From contig OU342635.1 in assembly GCA_910589415.1 (NCBI GenBank), positions 36,668,929-36,732,928 of the forward strand: 64,000 nt of DNA, written 5' to 3'. Shown here one piece after another: positions 44,421 through 55,560 of this stretch. A program made the position numbers and the translations under genes. Every line of letters starts with the position of its first letter. The first letter of the stretch is position 1. Source of the stretch: Malachius bipustulatus. Its lineage: Eukaryota; Arthropoda; Insecta; Coleoptera; Melyridae. The notes under the pieces are model-generated. The model worked only from the letters and a program-made list of their open reading frames with translations. It made no database searches and was not told the origin of the DNA.

Positions 44421-45820
44421 TTGTTCTTCTTGTTACCATAAAAGAATTTCGTGGTGATCCTCGTTTTGAGATCATAAAGGGGATTTTGATATTTCCAAAG
44501 TATGTTATATCTTTTCAAGTTTAAACGAGACAAAAATGTTCAACCATTTTATTAAAATTTACTATAAAACCGTCAATAACGATAGTCACAATCGAATACC
44601 AAAAACTTTAACTAATAATAGTACCGATACTTTGATTGACTGACATCGAATCACCTATCACTTTAGTACTTTCTTCTCTTATTATTGTCTTCCGCTTTTG
44701 AATTGATGTTATTTTGTTTTATTCTCTTCATGTATAGTTATGTATAGTCATGAGTTATTCCCAACAACTCAATTTTTGGATATAAAAATAGAAATATCTC
44801 ATCTCAATTTTCAATTATTGTTTTTCTGTTTTAGCTCCAATAAAAACGAAGTTACCAATGATTTTTTATCACTGTATACATATTAACATCACGCCCGTGG
44901 AGACTTTTGATCGCCATAAACATACACATAATTGAATTTCAGCATCAATTAACTGATGAACGATTTCCATTTGATCCGTGTGGGGTCTAAACTCTGAAAC
45001 TTCACTAAAGTCAATTTTGCTGGCAGATATCTACAGTTAGGCGGAAGTTATCCAGCTGCGGTTTTCAATGACACCTTAAGAATTTAATTCTCTCGTTCAC
45101 TAGGTAAAAATAAACATACCATTCTATTTAATATTTTTAGAAAAATCGCGATATTTCCTTCATGTCAGATGACGCGCTCTAGTGGTTGCGGTGGTAATAA
45201 AATGAAAAAGTCGTAAAGTGCAATCGACAGAAGAAGGCAAAATTTTTCTAACAAGACCAATTTTGTTAAATTCCGATGAGGTTAACCCGAATAATTCACA
45301 TTTGAACAAACAAACCCTTTTGACATACCCCCACCAGATTTTAGTTTTGAAGTTACGATAAAAAGTTTCAAATAAAAAAAATCCAAATTATTTGAGGATT
45401 AGACATGTGTTTTGAATACATCCGTTATCACAAGAATAAATATACCATTCTATTTAATATTTTTAGAAAAATCGCGATAGTTCCTTAAAAATCGTGCTCC
45501 GGGAGGTACGTTAATAAAAAGGGGGTCCCGGCTGCTTCACAGCAGTCGTTAAGTTATGTCAGAGGCCCTTGAGGCTACTTGAAAACTTCTGACTCTTGGG
45601 CTTTACCACAGCCATACAATATTTATTTATTTTATCAGAAAAATACGGAAAAACTACTCATTTTCCATTCTGGCATGACTATTACTTCCCCTAGCGGTAA
45701 TTTTAGAAACTAAATATATTTTCCAGCAATTTTTCGGGGTCACAATCCTCACTATATTATTATTTTTATATAATTTGAGAAAAGTTACAATTTCAACAGT
45801 TAGGTCACAGAAGCTTCACA
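44420..45820. other. Gene-free stretch with a 50-bp direct repeat
   Basis: The block containing CCATTCTATTTAATATTTTT and GAAAAATCGCGATA occurs at about 45118-45160 and again at 45444-45480, 326 bp apart and in direct orientation. The intervening DNA is unique. This could be a pair of short terminal direct repeats or a local duplication. The rest shows nothing recognisable. Confidence 0.5.
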
Positions 45821-45825
45821 ATAAT

Positions 45826-45833
45826 GTCATGAG
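45826..45833. repeat. 8-bp target duplication, left copy
   Basis: GTCATGAG immediately precedes the element beginning TAGAGAACGG. An identical GTCATGAG immediately follows its other end at 47198-47205. Confidence 0.9.
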
Positions 45834-47197
45834 TAGAGAACGGATTATAGGCAAAGAAAAAATTCAAAATAGGCGCCTTTATAGGCACATTTTTTGAGAT
45901 AAAAAGGCTTAAACTTGAACCAAATATATAGGCAATAAAATAGGCAAATTTTACTACCAAATTTTCACTACAGAGAAAAAATGAGTAACAGAAATTTACG
46001 TTTATATGTGCCTTAAAAATTCCTACCGATTTCCAAAAATTTACAGCAATTTTCCTAAGATTTTGTTTTACATCAAGCACGTTGTTTGATAAATAAAACA
46101 ATTACAAATATTGAAATGGATCGCACCTAGGTAGGATGATAAGGAAATTATTTCCATCTCCCTCGTTAAATCAACCCAAACCGAAAAAGCAAACAGTGCA
46201 AGAATAGGTGCGTAATTACCGAAAGGAAAAATTGTTAGGAAATCAAAACGCAGCCACGCGCTATCGAGGCAAATAAAATTATTGAATAGGTAATCAGACA
46301 GACACTTCCGCCATATCCCGGGTAGTCTGTAATCAACATGATTACATTCTTTAATTAATTCAAGCTGTTGCTTGAAATGAAATCAAAGAAATGAAACAAA
46401 AGCAAAACGAAGTAATAAGAAAGCACAGGTGTGCAAAAGAGTGGAATCCGAAATGGATTGGAGTTTGAAAAATGCATGAAAGGGATCCATCATTCGCTTT
46501 CCATTGTTTTATACTCTCTATGCAAAATCACAGCCCCTCTCACCCTTCACCATTTTACGCGCTTCTGCAAACGAATTCTCTCGCTCATCATTCGCTTTTA
46601 GACATCTGATAGGAAGTCCACCGTTGACAGCAAGTCTCAGTAAATTTCCCCGCTTTTCCGAAAGAAATCCCAATCAACCGAGATACAATGAGTCACAATA
46701 GGTTCTTTTGCGCATCCGTTTCGGCCATATTAATCCTGGCATTCCTCAATCAACGAGCAGGGGTAACTACGTGAACACAACGGTAAACACAACGAAAGAA
46801 ATCACAGCGGTCCTATTAGGGAGAAATTCGAGAAACTAGACGATCACAGTGGCTTTTGCGAAAGAGCAACGGGCCCTGGGTGGTTCCGTTACAATATTAC
46901 ACTTAGCATTTTGCTACAAAGCTCGGACCACAGGTGTCCGGGTCAGTTATTATTTCTACAAGGGGTTATAGCTATTGACTTAGGACCTATAATAAATTAT
47001 CTCAAGTGGGGTAGTAAAATTTTCAAATATTCTTTCAAAGTTAATAATTATTTATTAGCATGAAATGTATTTTGAGGTGGATAAATTTAAATTTATTTGA
47101 ATAGGCAAGAATAGGCATTTTTTGTGAAAATAAGCACCAGATACTCATATAGGCAAAAAAGGCACAGATAGGCACTTTGCCTATAATCCGTTCTCTA
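45834..47197. mobile_element. Non-autonomous hAT-like transposon with cargo
   Basis: The element starts TAGAGAACGGATTATAGGCA and ends with the exact complement, bounded by identical 8-bp GTCATGAG duplications. An 8-bp duplication and a TAGAG-type terminus are hallmarks of the hAT superfamily. Subterminal repeats of ATAGGCA occur near the left end (for instance 45868-45950) and cluster near the right end (about 47100-47175). Such motifs are typical transposase-binding arrays. The length is 1364 bp. The roughly 0.9 kb centre is balanced, non-repetitive sequence that resembles host DNA more than transposon. No transposase remains; open frames 45805-46101 and 46504-46701 are not recognisable. Confidence 0.85.
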
Positions 47198-47205
47198 GTC
47201 ATGAG
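47198..47205. repeat. 8-bp target duplication, right copy
   Basis: GTCATGAG is identical to the left copy at 45826-45833. Confidence 0.9.
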
Positions 47206-47560
47206 TGTCAATCTGACAGGTCTGTAAATAAAATAATGTCAAGAAACATTTTTTGTAATTATTTGTTTAAAACTGTCAGATTCCAAGTCACCATAACAAT
47301 GGTGTGTATGGCTGTTGTGATCAAATTGTTTAAATTGTAACTTTTCTTCAGTTTTTTTTTTAAGAATTTAGTAAATATTCTGAGAGGGGTTGGTTACGCG
47401 CGAAATTAATTCCCTCATTCCCCTTCTATTGGTACCATTTTCATCCTCGGGAGATCCTCGAGGGCGTGTGGGAAGCAGAGCAATCTCCAAATTTGTGGGC
47501 TTCAATCCATTTTTCCTATGGCCAATCTTGAAAGCTATAATACTGTAATCCTGTAGCGAT
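47206..47560. other. Gene-free stretch
   Basis: AT-rich sequence with no recognised features; a slightly GC-richer part starts at 47390. Confidence 0.45.
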
Positions 47561-47880
47561 TAATAAATAATAAAAAGTGCCGGGTGCTGCGGGAAGACGG
47601 GCGAGCGTTAAATCATTATTGCAAGAAACGAGCTCGGCGAAGCAAAAGCGGCGATAAGGATGCGATTTCTAGAGGTTTCGAGATTTATTACTCATTCTCT
47701 GTGCATGGCGCTAGAAAGTCTGAAACCGTGGTCGCTGCAATAGAGATGCATGATAAGCACCAGATAATTCCAGACTTGGAGTCTGGATTATTCGTCCCCT
47801 TATCGTTCAAATATAAATAATCGGTCCGAGAAACTGTGCGAGTCAGTCATAAAACGGAAGCAGGGGCAACAGATACCTAA
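47560..47880. promoter_or_regulatory. GC-richer island, possible enhancer
   Basis: Balanced, non-repetitive sequence with several GATAAG/CTTATC words (47650, 47750, 47800), which are GATA-factor sites. The open frame 47584-47820 begins at a non-ATG codon and is basic without a known motif. The pattern would suit an enhancer better than a gene. Confidence 0.28.
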
Positions 47881-50590
47881 ATACAAGAATTGGTGTTTGC
47901 GTTGAGATATAAATTCAATTACTACTTCTTTATTTAAATAGATTCTTGATGTTATATTCGTAGGCTGCTTTTTTGTTCTATTTCGAGATAAGGCTATGCC
48001 TTAAAACCTTCAGTGCTGGAATTTTCTATTTTATAACAGCCCATATCACCAACTACTATATTATACCACTTCTTGTTAATGCAAGAAAGTTGGACTCACC
48101 CAGATCGCTTTGGCCTTGTCCATCTAGCCTATCTAGTACTTACTTCTAATCCGTGATCGATCATTTTTCTAGTAGCAAGTCATGACATTTGTTCTGGCTC
48201 ATAGAATAAATGAGCAGCATTCACTGAAGTATCTATTGTCGATAACGCGGTTTTTCCGGATACCCAGTTGATTAACTATATAGTATAGAGGCCAAGGAGG
48301 TTCAAATATAAATGGTTGGTAAAATTTCCTGGGTAAAGAACGTTAAATCTAATTGATCGAATGTGCAGAAGTGACCATATTAGAGGTATTCGAATGATGA
48401 AACATTTATTCGATTAATTGGAACAAGTTATTAAAAATGAAAAATTTGGAAATATAACTTATTACATTTTCATTTTCAACCGTGCCAAGATCAAGATCGT
48501 TGAGATATGAATAGACTTGCTACAATGTTGACTTGCTGAATGAGAGTGAAAAATGATAACGTATAGCCGGCTTTGACAGCCTTTCCTGTATTTTACATGC
48601 AATTTGTGGTAAATTCTCTAGCACCTGAATGTATTCGTGCGAATAATTATTCTTCGAACGTGAGTATGTAAACGTTTGTCGAAGTGAAACAGGATGAAGC
48701 GTAATAGGTGTGTGGTTATTGAGAGTCAAACACAATTAAGCTATCATTTGAAAAGGAATAGTTATTTTTCTCGTTATATAGATAAGTCTTATTAGACTAC
48801 ACTGATGGTAATTCTAATTAATCTCATCTTATTGAGGGGGGGGGGGGGATGGTTTGCAAAATTGTTTGTCTATATAGTAGTATTTCAGAGGCTAGGTGTT
48901 TGTTTGCAATAAGAAATAAAAGTGATGATAATCATATTGTCTGGCAAACTAGGCGTCTTATAGATTACTAAAATGAAATTGCATTTTAACGTAACGACGT
49001 GTCTAGCCTGAAGGATGCAAATTATAGGCCGTAGCATGATATGATGCAATTAAGGATTCTGTTTTTGTGAAGGTCGAGCAATCTAGTCGACGAAAAAAGC
49101 GGCTTTAAAAAAAGAAATAAGTCATTATAGTGTGGAAGCATCGGTTTTGGACTCGGAGACATATCCCAATTTAGAGCTAATTTACCGGTTAAATATTTAA
49201 AGACGAATAGACAATTAGAGACTCGCGAGTCGAAAACGTCAGTTTTTCAGTAATCCTTGTCTGTTGTCTGACAATCTTCCGATAATTGGCTCATTTTCTT
49301 CATCAAATATTCATGACAGATTCGTCCTGGATCAGATTCTTCTCAATCAAGCTGGAATTTTATAAATCGCGAATTAAACTGTTATCAGAATTAATTTTGA
49401 AATAACATTCAAAAGTGTTTCCAATAATTAATAATTCTATTCAGTTTATTCGCGTTTAGTTTAAATTAAAATTAAGTTGACCTAAAAAAAAATAATATTT
49501 CTATCTACGTACCTATACACTTCAGTTCAAGGAAACGATTTAATTCGTACAACTATTATACAAAGAAAGACTTCACGTTTACATTTAAGTAAACTATGAT
49601 TATTTCTTTTATTGTACTTCGAGCAGTTACACTAACAAACCGAACAATTCATTCCAAATGCTTACCAAAACTATGCGTTCTGATATAATTGAATTAATAT
49701 AAGGCAATCTACTCGATTCAGTGAAACTAAACAAAGCGAGTTCCGCACACAGTGACTTTAACCACCCCAATTTTCCAAGAACCTCAATTATTATTAACAT
49801 AATAATTGTGACAGTTACTTTAAGTTTAAACGTCAAGGGTCCTCAAACCGGCGATATACCCCTGCATATAGGAATGAAAAATGAAATATGAACCATATCT
49901 CGGCGCTTATATGAACCGGGGAAGCCGAAATTAATCTTAATTTAGACTTTGTATCGATAAGATGATGTGATTATTAACTGGCTCGGTAAATATTTTAATT
50001 TGCCAGAGTAAACTGTTCATATTTGCATATTAAGCGTACTTTAATTGTATTTTAATACCGCATTTATACACGAGATCCTGTAGAGTTGATTTTGCGTGTC
50101 GTCAGTGTAGCAGTTTTCTTGCATGCCACATTCTGTGATGTTTGCCAGGAAATACAAGTCAGATCAGTTGGGAATATTTGCATAAAATAAATTATTTCTT
50201 CACTTGTTTCTTATTTCCAGGCATCTACCCACATCACGCTTCTTAACATATGAATAAAAAATTATATAATTTATCACGTACGAGTATTTTCAACTTGCCT
50301 ATACATAATATGAGACTGCCTGACTGTTCACAATTTATATATGTATAAAGTATGGATAGGTACAGGAGTCATATATTTCCAATTATACCTAGCTCCTATC
50401 AACTTTTATTCTATTGAATGGGGATGCATTTATTCTATAGCATATAAGAAGAACTCCTTTATCTCCCCTTCTATAAGCATCTTTAAAGTTATAATAACAC
50501 TCCATCCAATTCAATTTCTCGGATGAAGGAAATTTAGAGCTTGAATAGTTCTAAAGATGATAAGTCGCTCTTTTCGCTGGCTGGTAGAAA
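47880..50590. other. Gene-free AT-rich stretch
   Basis: A G-run of about 14 residues at 48836-48849 is the only striking feature. Minus ORFs 48520-48735 and 49627-49836 and plus ORF 50341-50526 carry no known motif. Confidence 0.45.
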
Positions 50591-50593
50591 CCC

Positions 50594-51204
50594 AAATTGG
50601 GTAATTGTATACATCCGCGGCTCCTACGTTTCATCAATTTTTTCGGGACCGAGGAGCGAAATAGGGGTGCTGGGTGGGTAAGAAGCTAAAAAAACAGCCA
50701 TTGCAAACTAATATCAAGGTCACCACTAAGGCCTCTTTGGCACTACGGTGGAATTTCTATTTTTTTCACTTTCAGGGCAAGGAATATCTTCGAGATTAAC
50801 AATAGCACAGTTTTTATTTTGAATTTTGCATTTATTTTGCATTTATATTCCAAAATACGCGACATCGCTCGCTATCGCTATTATATTCCGACTACGTTTG
50901 CATGCCATGTATGTTGCGTATGTTACCAGACCGGCTCTGGTGTTGATATTACGAGTTTCCGGCCCGTTTTAATGTTTATTCCGTCTACTCGACACTCTGA
51001 CCTTGCATGTTTATTGTGATTTTCGCTGTTCTAAACAGGCCCGCACTCAGGAAGACCTTCTTTTGATGCCCTTTTGTTCGCTTATCTTTCATTTGCAAAG
51101 CAAATTAATACCTTCCTGGTGTTACTATAGGTATGTCCTCCACCCCTATATAGGTGCCATAGTGAAACTGTAGGAGCCACGGATGTATATAATGACCCCA
51201 AATT
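50594..51204. mobile_element. DNA element with ~40-bp TIRs (CCGCGGCTCCTAC)
   Basis: The left end (AAATTGGGTAATTGTATACA then TCCGCGGCTCCTACGTTTC) is mirrored at 51166-51204 (GAAACTGTAGGAGCCACGGA then TGTATATAATGACCCCAAATT). The 530-bp centre has a coding-like patch at 50819-51019, but no recognised domain. It is probably a non-autonomous DNA transposon; the superfamily is not determined. Confidence 0.7.
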
Positions 51205-52149
51205 GTACTAAGTACATTCACTCAGCAAACAGATATAAATTTCTTCACTTTCCATGCAGAATCTAAAAGTTTTGGCCATTTTGCAGACATAACTTGCTAA
51301 TATTTCTCAGAGTTTGCAGTACCCCGTAAGAAAACCAGTTCTTTTATTATTTTGTCTTGGAAATGTTTTTCTCCTAATCGCAAAAATCGGGTTCTACAAT
51401 AAGCCAGCTTTGTTGTTCTTTGATTTGTTACTTGTCTTTCTGTCTACCAAAAGGAGAGCTTATTAGACATTCCCATACCATTTTTTAACTGTTAATGTAT
51501 ATTATAATGACTTTTGAGAGGTACAAACTTAAGTATTTTCTCATTGGCTCGAAATATTTCATGCCAAATTCCAAGAACCCCACGAGTTTCTTCGATGGTA
51601 TTTGGTCCGCCTGTTGTCCAATTTGTCCAATGATCAATTCTGCGATAGGCCATTTTAGTTACAATTCCATTGCCTAATATATAGTGGTGCGAAGTCGAGG
51701 GTAACCTCCATTGTCGCTATGGGACAACTTCCCCTGGCCCCTGTCATGCATATACACACTCATTTTCTTCATCATTTTTGCAAGAATATTTCGCTTTCTT
51801 CTTCATTGTGAAGTCTGCCAAGTCCACAACTTTATTTATGTGATTATAGGTTTCATTATCATTGTGTGCTTCATCATCATAAGGTGCTCGCTGTTTATAA
51901 CCCCAGGTCTTTCGTGATTTATTTTTGCAAAACCATTAGGGTTTAAGTGGCTTTGCTGATCTTGTCTGCCATATACGTCTCTTCCATAGCTACTTATTTT
52001 GATTATTTTCAGGCTATGGTTCCTTTTTCTTGTAAAAAGCCTTTTCTGGAAGAACGTTTAGTCCCTCTGACATAGACCCATCCCATTATAGCCTGTAATC
52101 CTCTTTGGATTTCATCACAGGTAACAAGTAGTTGCTTGGGGTTTCCTAT
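51205..52149. other. Gene-free stretch
   Basis: Short open frames at 51495-51677 and 51711-51917 show hydrophobic composition typical of T-rich DNA and no domain motif. Confidence 0.4.
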
Positions 52150-52673
52150 GGCTCAGGACGGCAAGTCTCGAGTTCTTAGGAATGGAACGATTCCCGGAAA
52201 TCGTTCCCATGTAAATTTCTCATTTGTTGATCGTATTCTTGAGCACGCGCGAACTCGAACCATCGACTACTTCCAGCGAGACCTCATCTGCAATTTTGCC
52301 AAGCTTCTGTTCAGATCTTGGCCAATTTCATGGTTATTTCATGATTTCATTGTGTTATTCTCTATATCAAAATTAATAGCAGTAACTGACAGAGTTCACA
52401 TGAAATCCGGTCAACCGTATTTTTTAACCAGTCGTTCGTTCGCTTCACATAGCGATCTAGGGAACTAATTTCCCTCATTTAATAACGTGAGGGAAATATG
52501 AATGTTCCAACGCGGAAAGTGGAAGAAGAAAAATTAAAGTGTTTTCCCCATAAAGTGATTTTCCCCATAGACATTCCCCATAAAGTGAGGAATGCTCTAA
52601 TGAGAAGTTTTCATGGGAACGATCTCCTGTGATCGGTTCATTCCTACGAACTCGAGAATTGCCGTCCTCGAGT
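52150..52673. mobile_element. MITE with ~75-bp inverted repeats
   Basis: The left arm (CAGGACGGCAAGTCTCGAGT, TTAGGAATGGAACGATT, ATCGTTCCCATG) is mirrored by the right arm (CATGGGAACGATC, TTCATTCCTACGAACTCGAG, TTGCCGTCCTCGAG). The total is about 524 bp. Open frame 52136-52468 reads the left arm and centre and has no domain motif. Target duplication is unclear. Confidence 0.72.
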
Positions 52674-52819
52674 GATAATACTTCCCATTGTTGACAGTAT
52701 TTCGTTGTGCTAATTGAATAATAGTCTTTTATCCCATCTTATAGTCTTAGCTGTTCTTGTTCTTAACATCTCACATACCCATTTTAACACTGTGTTGTTG
52801 GCTCTCGTTTTAATTACTA

Positions 52820-54510
52820 CACAGAGAAAACAGTTTATTTGAAATCAGTATTTTCATTTATTTGAATACAATTTATTTGATTAAAACATTTTCCTTTTGA
52901 TTGAAAATTAATTTATTTGCCCTAAATAATACCATTTATTTCAGTTTTTTCAATCATTTGTTTGAATTGGTTCAGGTACACTTTTTTCAAATCAAACAAA
53001 TAAATTTGCTAATTATTAAGAATTTATTTAATTTGAATAAATTACAGCTAGAAAGAAACACATCAGATTTATTTGATTTTATGCATCGTTTATTTCGTTC
53101 AAACAAATCTTATTTTGTTCTAAATAATTTCACTATTGCAATAAGAACTTATGCTTTTCATTGAAATAAAAATAATTTTGACTGAAATAAGAATATTTTA
53201 CCGTAAATTTGTTTGAAAGAAAGAAGTATTTTATCGATCCAAATAAACTAACAATCAAAATAAAAATAAGGAATTGTTTGCTTTTAATTAACGCTACCCA
53301 TTGACAGAGAAATAAATAAAACTTTGAATCAAGCATTAACTTTTTTGATTTGTCATAGATTTGTTGTTGTACATCACGTGATGTAGCGTCTGTTTCCTCT
53401 GGTGGCGACTGGAAGGACTACACTACCCCAGCAGGGTTGGTGACTGACTGATGGTGTTGGTGTAAAATCATGGCGTGGTATGGAGTTAGTTCATCAATTC
53501 CGCATTGTTTTCAGTAATACTAATTAGTGAATAATAATTTATTGGAATAGGCGAATAGGTATAAATATTAGTTGCTGTTTTGTGTGTTCAGTGTGTTGTA
53601 TTGTAACAGCGGAACAGTAATACCTAATAGATGGATATACCTACCTACCTAATGGATATTGGAGAATCTCTGTCCGCAAATACAATCTGATACACACGGC
53701 ACTTGTTAAAATTTGAAGGTAAGTACTCTACCTCGTAGCTTATTTGTGTGATATCTCTTCCATTATATTGCAAACTTGCTACAAGAATTAAGGAATTTAA
53801 AATATCGTTCTGTTTTAGACGAAAATACGAGATTTCTCCTCTATGAATTATTAGAAGAAGCCAAATCATTTGCAGATGTGTCCGATGGTCCTGACCAGCT
53901 GCAACTTGAAATCCGTCACCAATGAAAATGAAAATTATTGTTCTCGTGGGAAGAAAACGTATACCTACTTATTACTTAAGGTACAAATGTTGCAATATTA
54001 ATATTTTATGATTACGAATGATTAGGTTGGCTCTGTTGTTTTGTAGTTAACTTATTACTGTTTTTTGACAATAAAAAGTATAAGTAATGCCTTATTATTA
54101 TAAATCTATTTTTATATACCTAACCTAACCTTTTACCCACGGGGATATTGACAAAACCAAACAAATATTTCTTTAAATTTTTTAATGTAAAATTATTTGG
54201 TTCAATAAATTATAGTTTAAAATCAAATAATATTTTATTTCAAATAAACAAGCGAAAAGTTAAGTTCAAGAATGCTTCCTGTTATTGAAAACAATATATG
54301 TTTGATTGAATAACGGAATTTGTTTGATTCAAATAAATTTTATTGAATATTGCAACATTAATATTGTTTGATTCAACAAAGTCTACCCTCTGAAATTTCA
54401 AACAAATAATTGAAAAAATTCAAATAAACTTTTATTTCTCTCTATTGAAACAACAAATTTGTTTAAGTTGAATAATTTTTCTTTCAACCAAACAATTTCT
54501 TTTCTCTGTG
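52820..54510. mobile_element. Large foldback with CACAGAGAAAA ends
   Basis: Ends CACAGAGAAAA and TTTTCTCTGTG are flanked by TA at 52818-52819 and 54511-54512. About 500 bp inside the left end and 340 bp inside the right end are built from degenerate, inverted copies of words such as TTTATTTGAATCAAA, so the arms would pair imperfectly. The 820-bp centre (about 53340-54160) differs sharply and looks like ordinary genomic or transcript sequence. It includes a coding-like stretch at 53752-53925 and a palindromic CATCACGTGATG. There is no transposase. The open frame 52901-53164 comes from the repeats. Confidence 0.72.
53752..53925 (+). CDS. Candidate captured exon inside foldback element
   Basis: A plus-strand frame of 57 codons ends at TGA 53923-53925. 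Its last part, ENTRFLLYELLEEAKSFADV followed by SDGPDQLQLEIRHQ, has a protein-like composition (acidic and hydrophobic alternation, predicted helix) unlike the surrounding low-complexity translations. A splice-donor-like GAAGGTAAGT lies upstream at 53714-53723. Possible acceptors are CTACAAG at about 53779-53785 and TTCTGTTTTAG ending at 53818, though the latter AG leaves a shorter exon. I recognise no family. It could be the last coding exon of a gene fragment carried by the transposon, or a chance frame. Confidence 0.3.
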   Translation, partial: YLFHYIANLLQELRNLKYRSVLDENTRFLLYELLEEAKSFADVSDGPDQLQLEIRHQ

Positions 54511-54511
54511 T

Positions 54512-55560
54512 ACCTCCTGGAGGATGATATCAAAAGCTCCCTCTATATGTATATCCAAAAGAGGACAAAAAACAAGAAGTCGAAAAAATCTTCAACAGGA
54601 TAACAACGATTTTTTCAAATTAAACTTTTTGACAAACAACTTGACGTGGTCAGCAACAAAGGTCAACAACATCAATAATTGACAAAGACTTTACGAGATT
54701 CAGGAAGGACTAAACCTGAAGTTGCGCCTCAACAGACCGGAATTAATCTCTCGATAATGGACGTTTTAGACATTGCGGTGATGCGACAAACGAATATGCG
54801 ATCAAGACACGCATAAGCAATCAGCATACTTTTAAGCATTCACATAGGAACATTTGCTTGTGGATCTTAGAGTAAAAGTCCATCTACGAACATTTGCGAC
54901 CTTTCACCCGGCAATAAAAATAATAATCAACCAAATCTATGACGAAATCAAGGCAGATGGCAGATTTCCAATAATCATGGCAGATGGCCAAAACACAAAA
55001 TTCACAAGAAGCAAAACAACTTTTTCCCGTCGAGAAGGAATACAAGACAATCTGTCTTACTAAAGACAAAAGTAAACGATTTGCTGGCCATACGGATTGC
55101 CTTTAATGAAAATTTGAGGACCAATGCTGAACAATAACACAACAGCAAACTGACAAACACAAGAAAATTATAGAAACCGAAATCGAGACGCCTGGGCGAA
55201 CCCCCAATCTGCGAAATCGACGAAAAATCCCTGTTTTGGCGACAAGACCTCAGACAACCACCGAGCCTTTTCTGATGCCCTTTCAAACCTTTCTGTATAA
55301 CGAAATTAAGTACTTCCCGTTCCTTTTCAAATTTTGCACTTACCCAATTTGGAACGGCAACGCTACAATTATTTTGTTGCTGCAATGGATTTAAAGTCTG
55401 CAAAATGCTTGTTCTGCCATAAAGTGGATCATATTTTATTGAACTCCATTTTTGAGGAAAAAACAGGTCTCTTAATAATAAGAGAGACACACTGTAAAAG
55501 CAGCATAACAATTTTTTTCTGTTCAGTCTTTATTTGTAAAAAAACTGCTTCGAAATTATA
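54512..55560. other. Coding-like but decayed block
   Basis: At about 54760-54800 the plus strand reads MDVLDIAVMRQTNMRSRHA, which recalls the VLDIAL segment at the end of LINE endonuclease domains, but no second block supports it. The 169-codon minus-strand frame 55002-55511 starts with TTG and has no domain signature. The plus frame 55334-55561 contains CLFCHKVDH but no paired zinc ligands. The block may be an old retroelement. It is recorded as unresolved. Confidence 0.3.

Noticed and set aside
54854..55063. ORF possibly from a LINE endonuclease
   Set aside because: Only the upstream VLDIAV segment recalls the family. This frame itself has no conserved residues, so it was not called separately.
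55002..55511. 169-codon minus-strand frame, one of the longest in the window
   Set aside because: It starts at TTG, has no recognisable domain, and overlaps plus-strand frames of similar quality. Kept only as part of an unresolved block.
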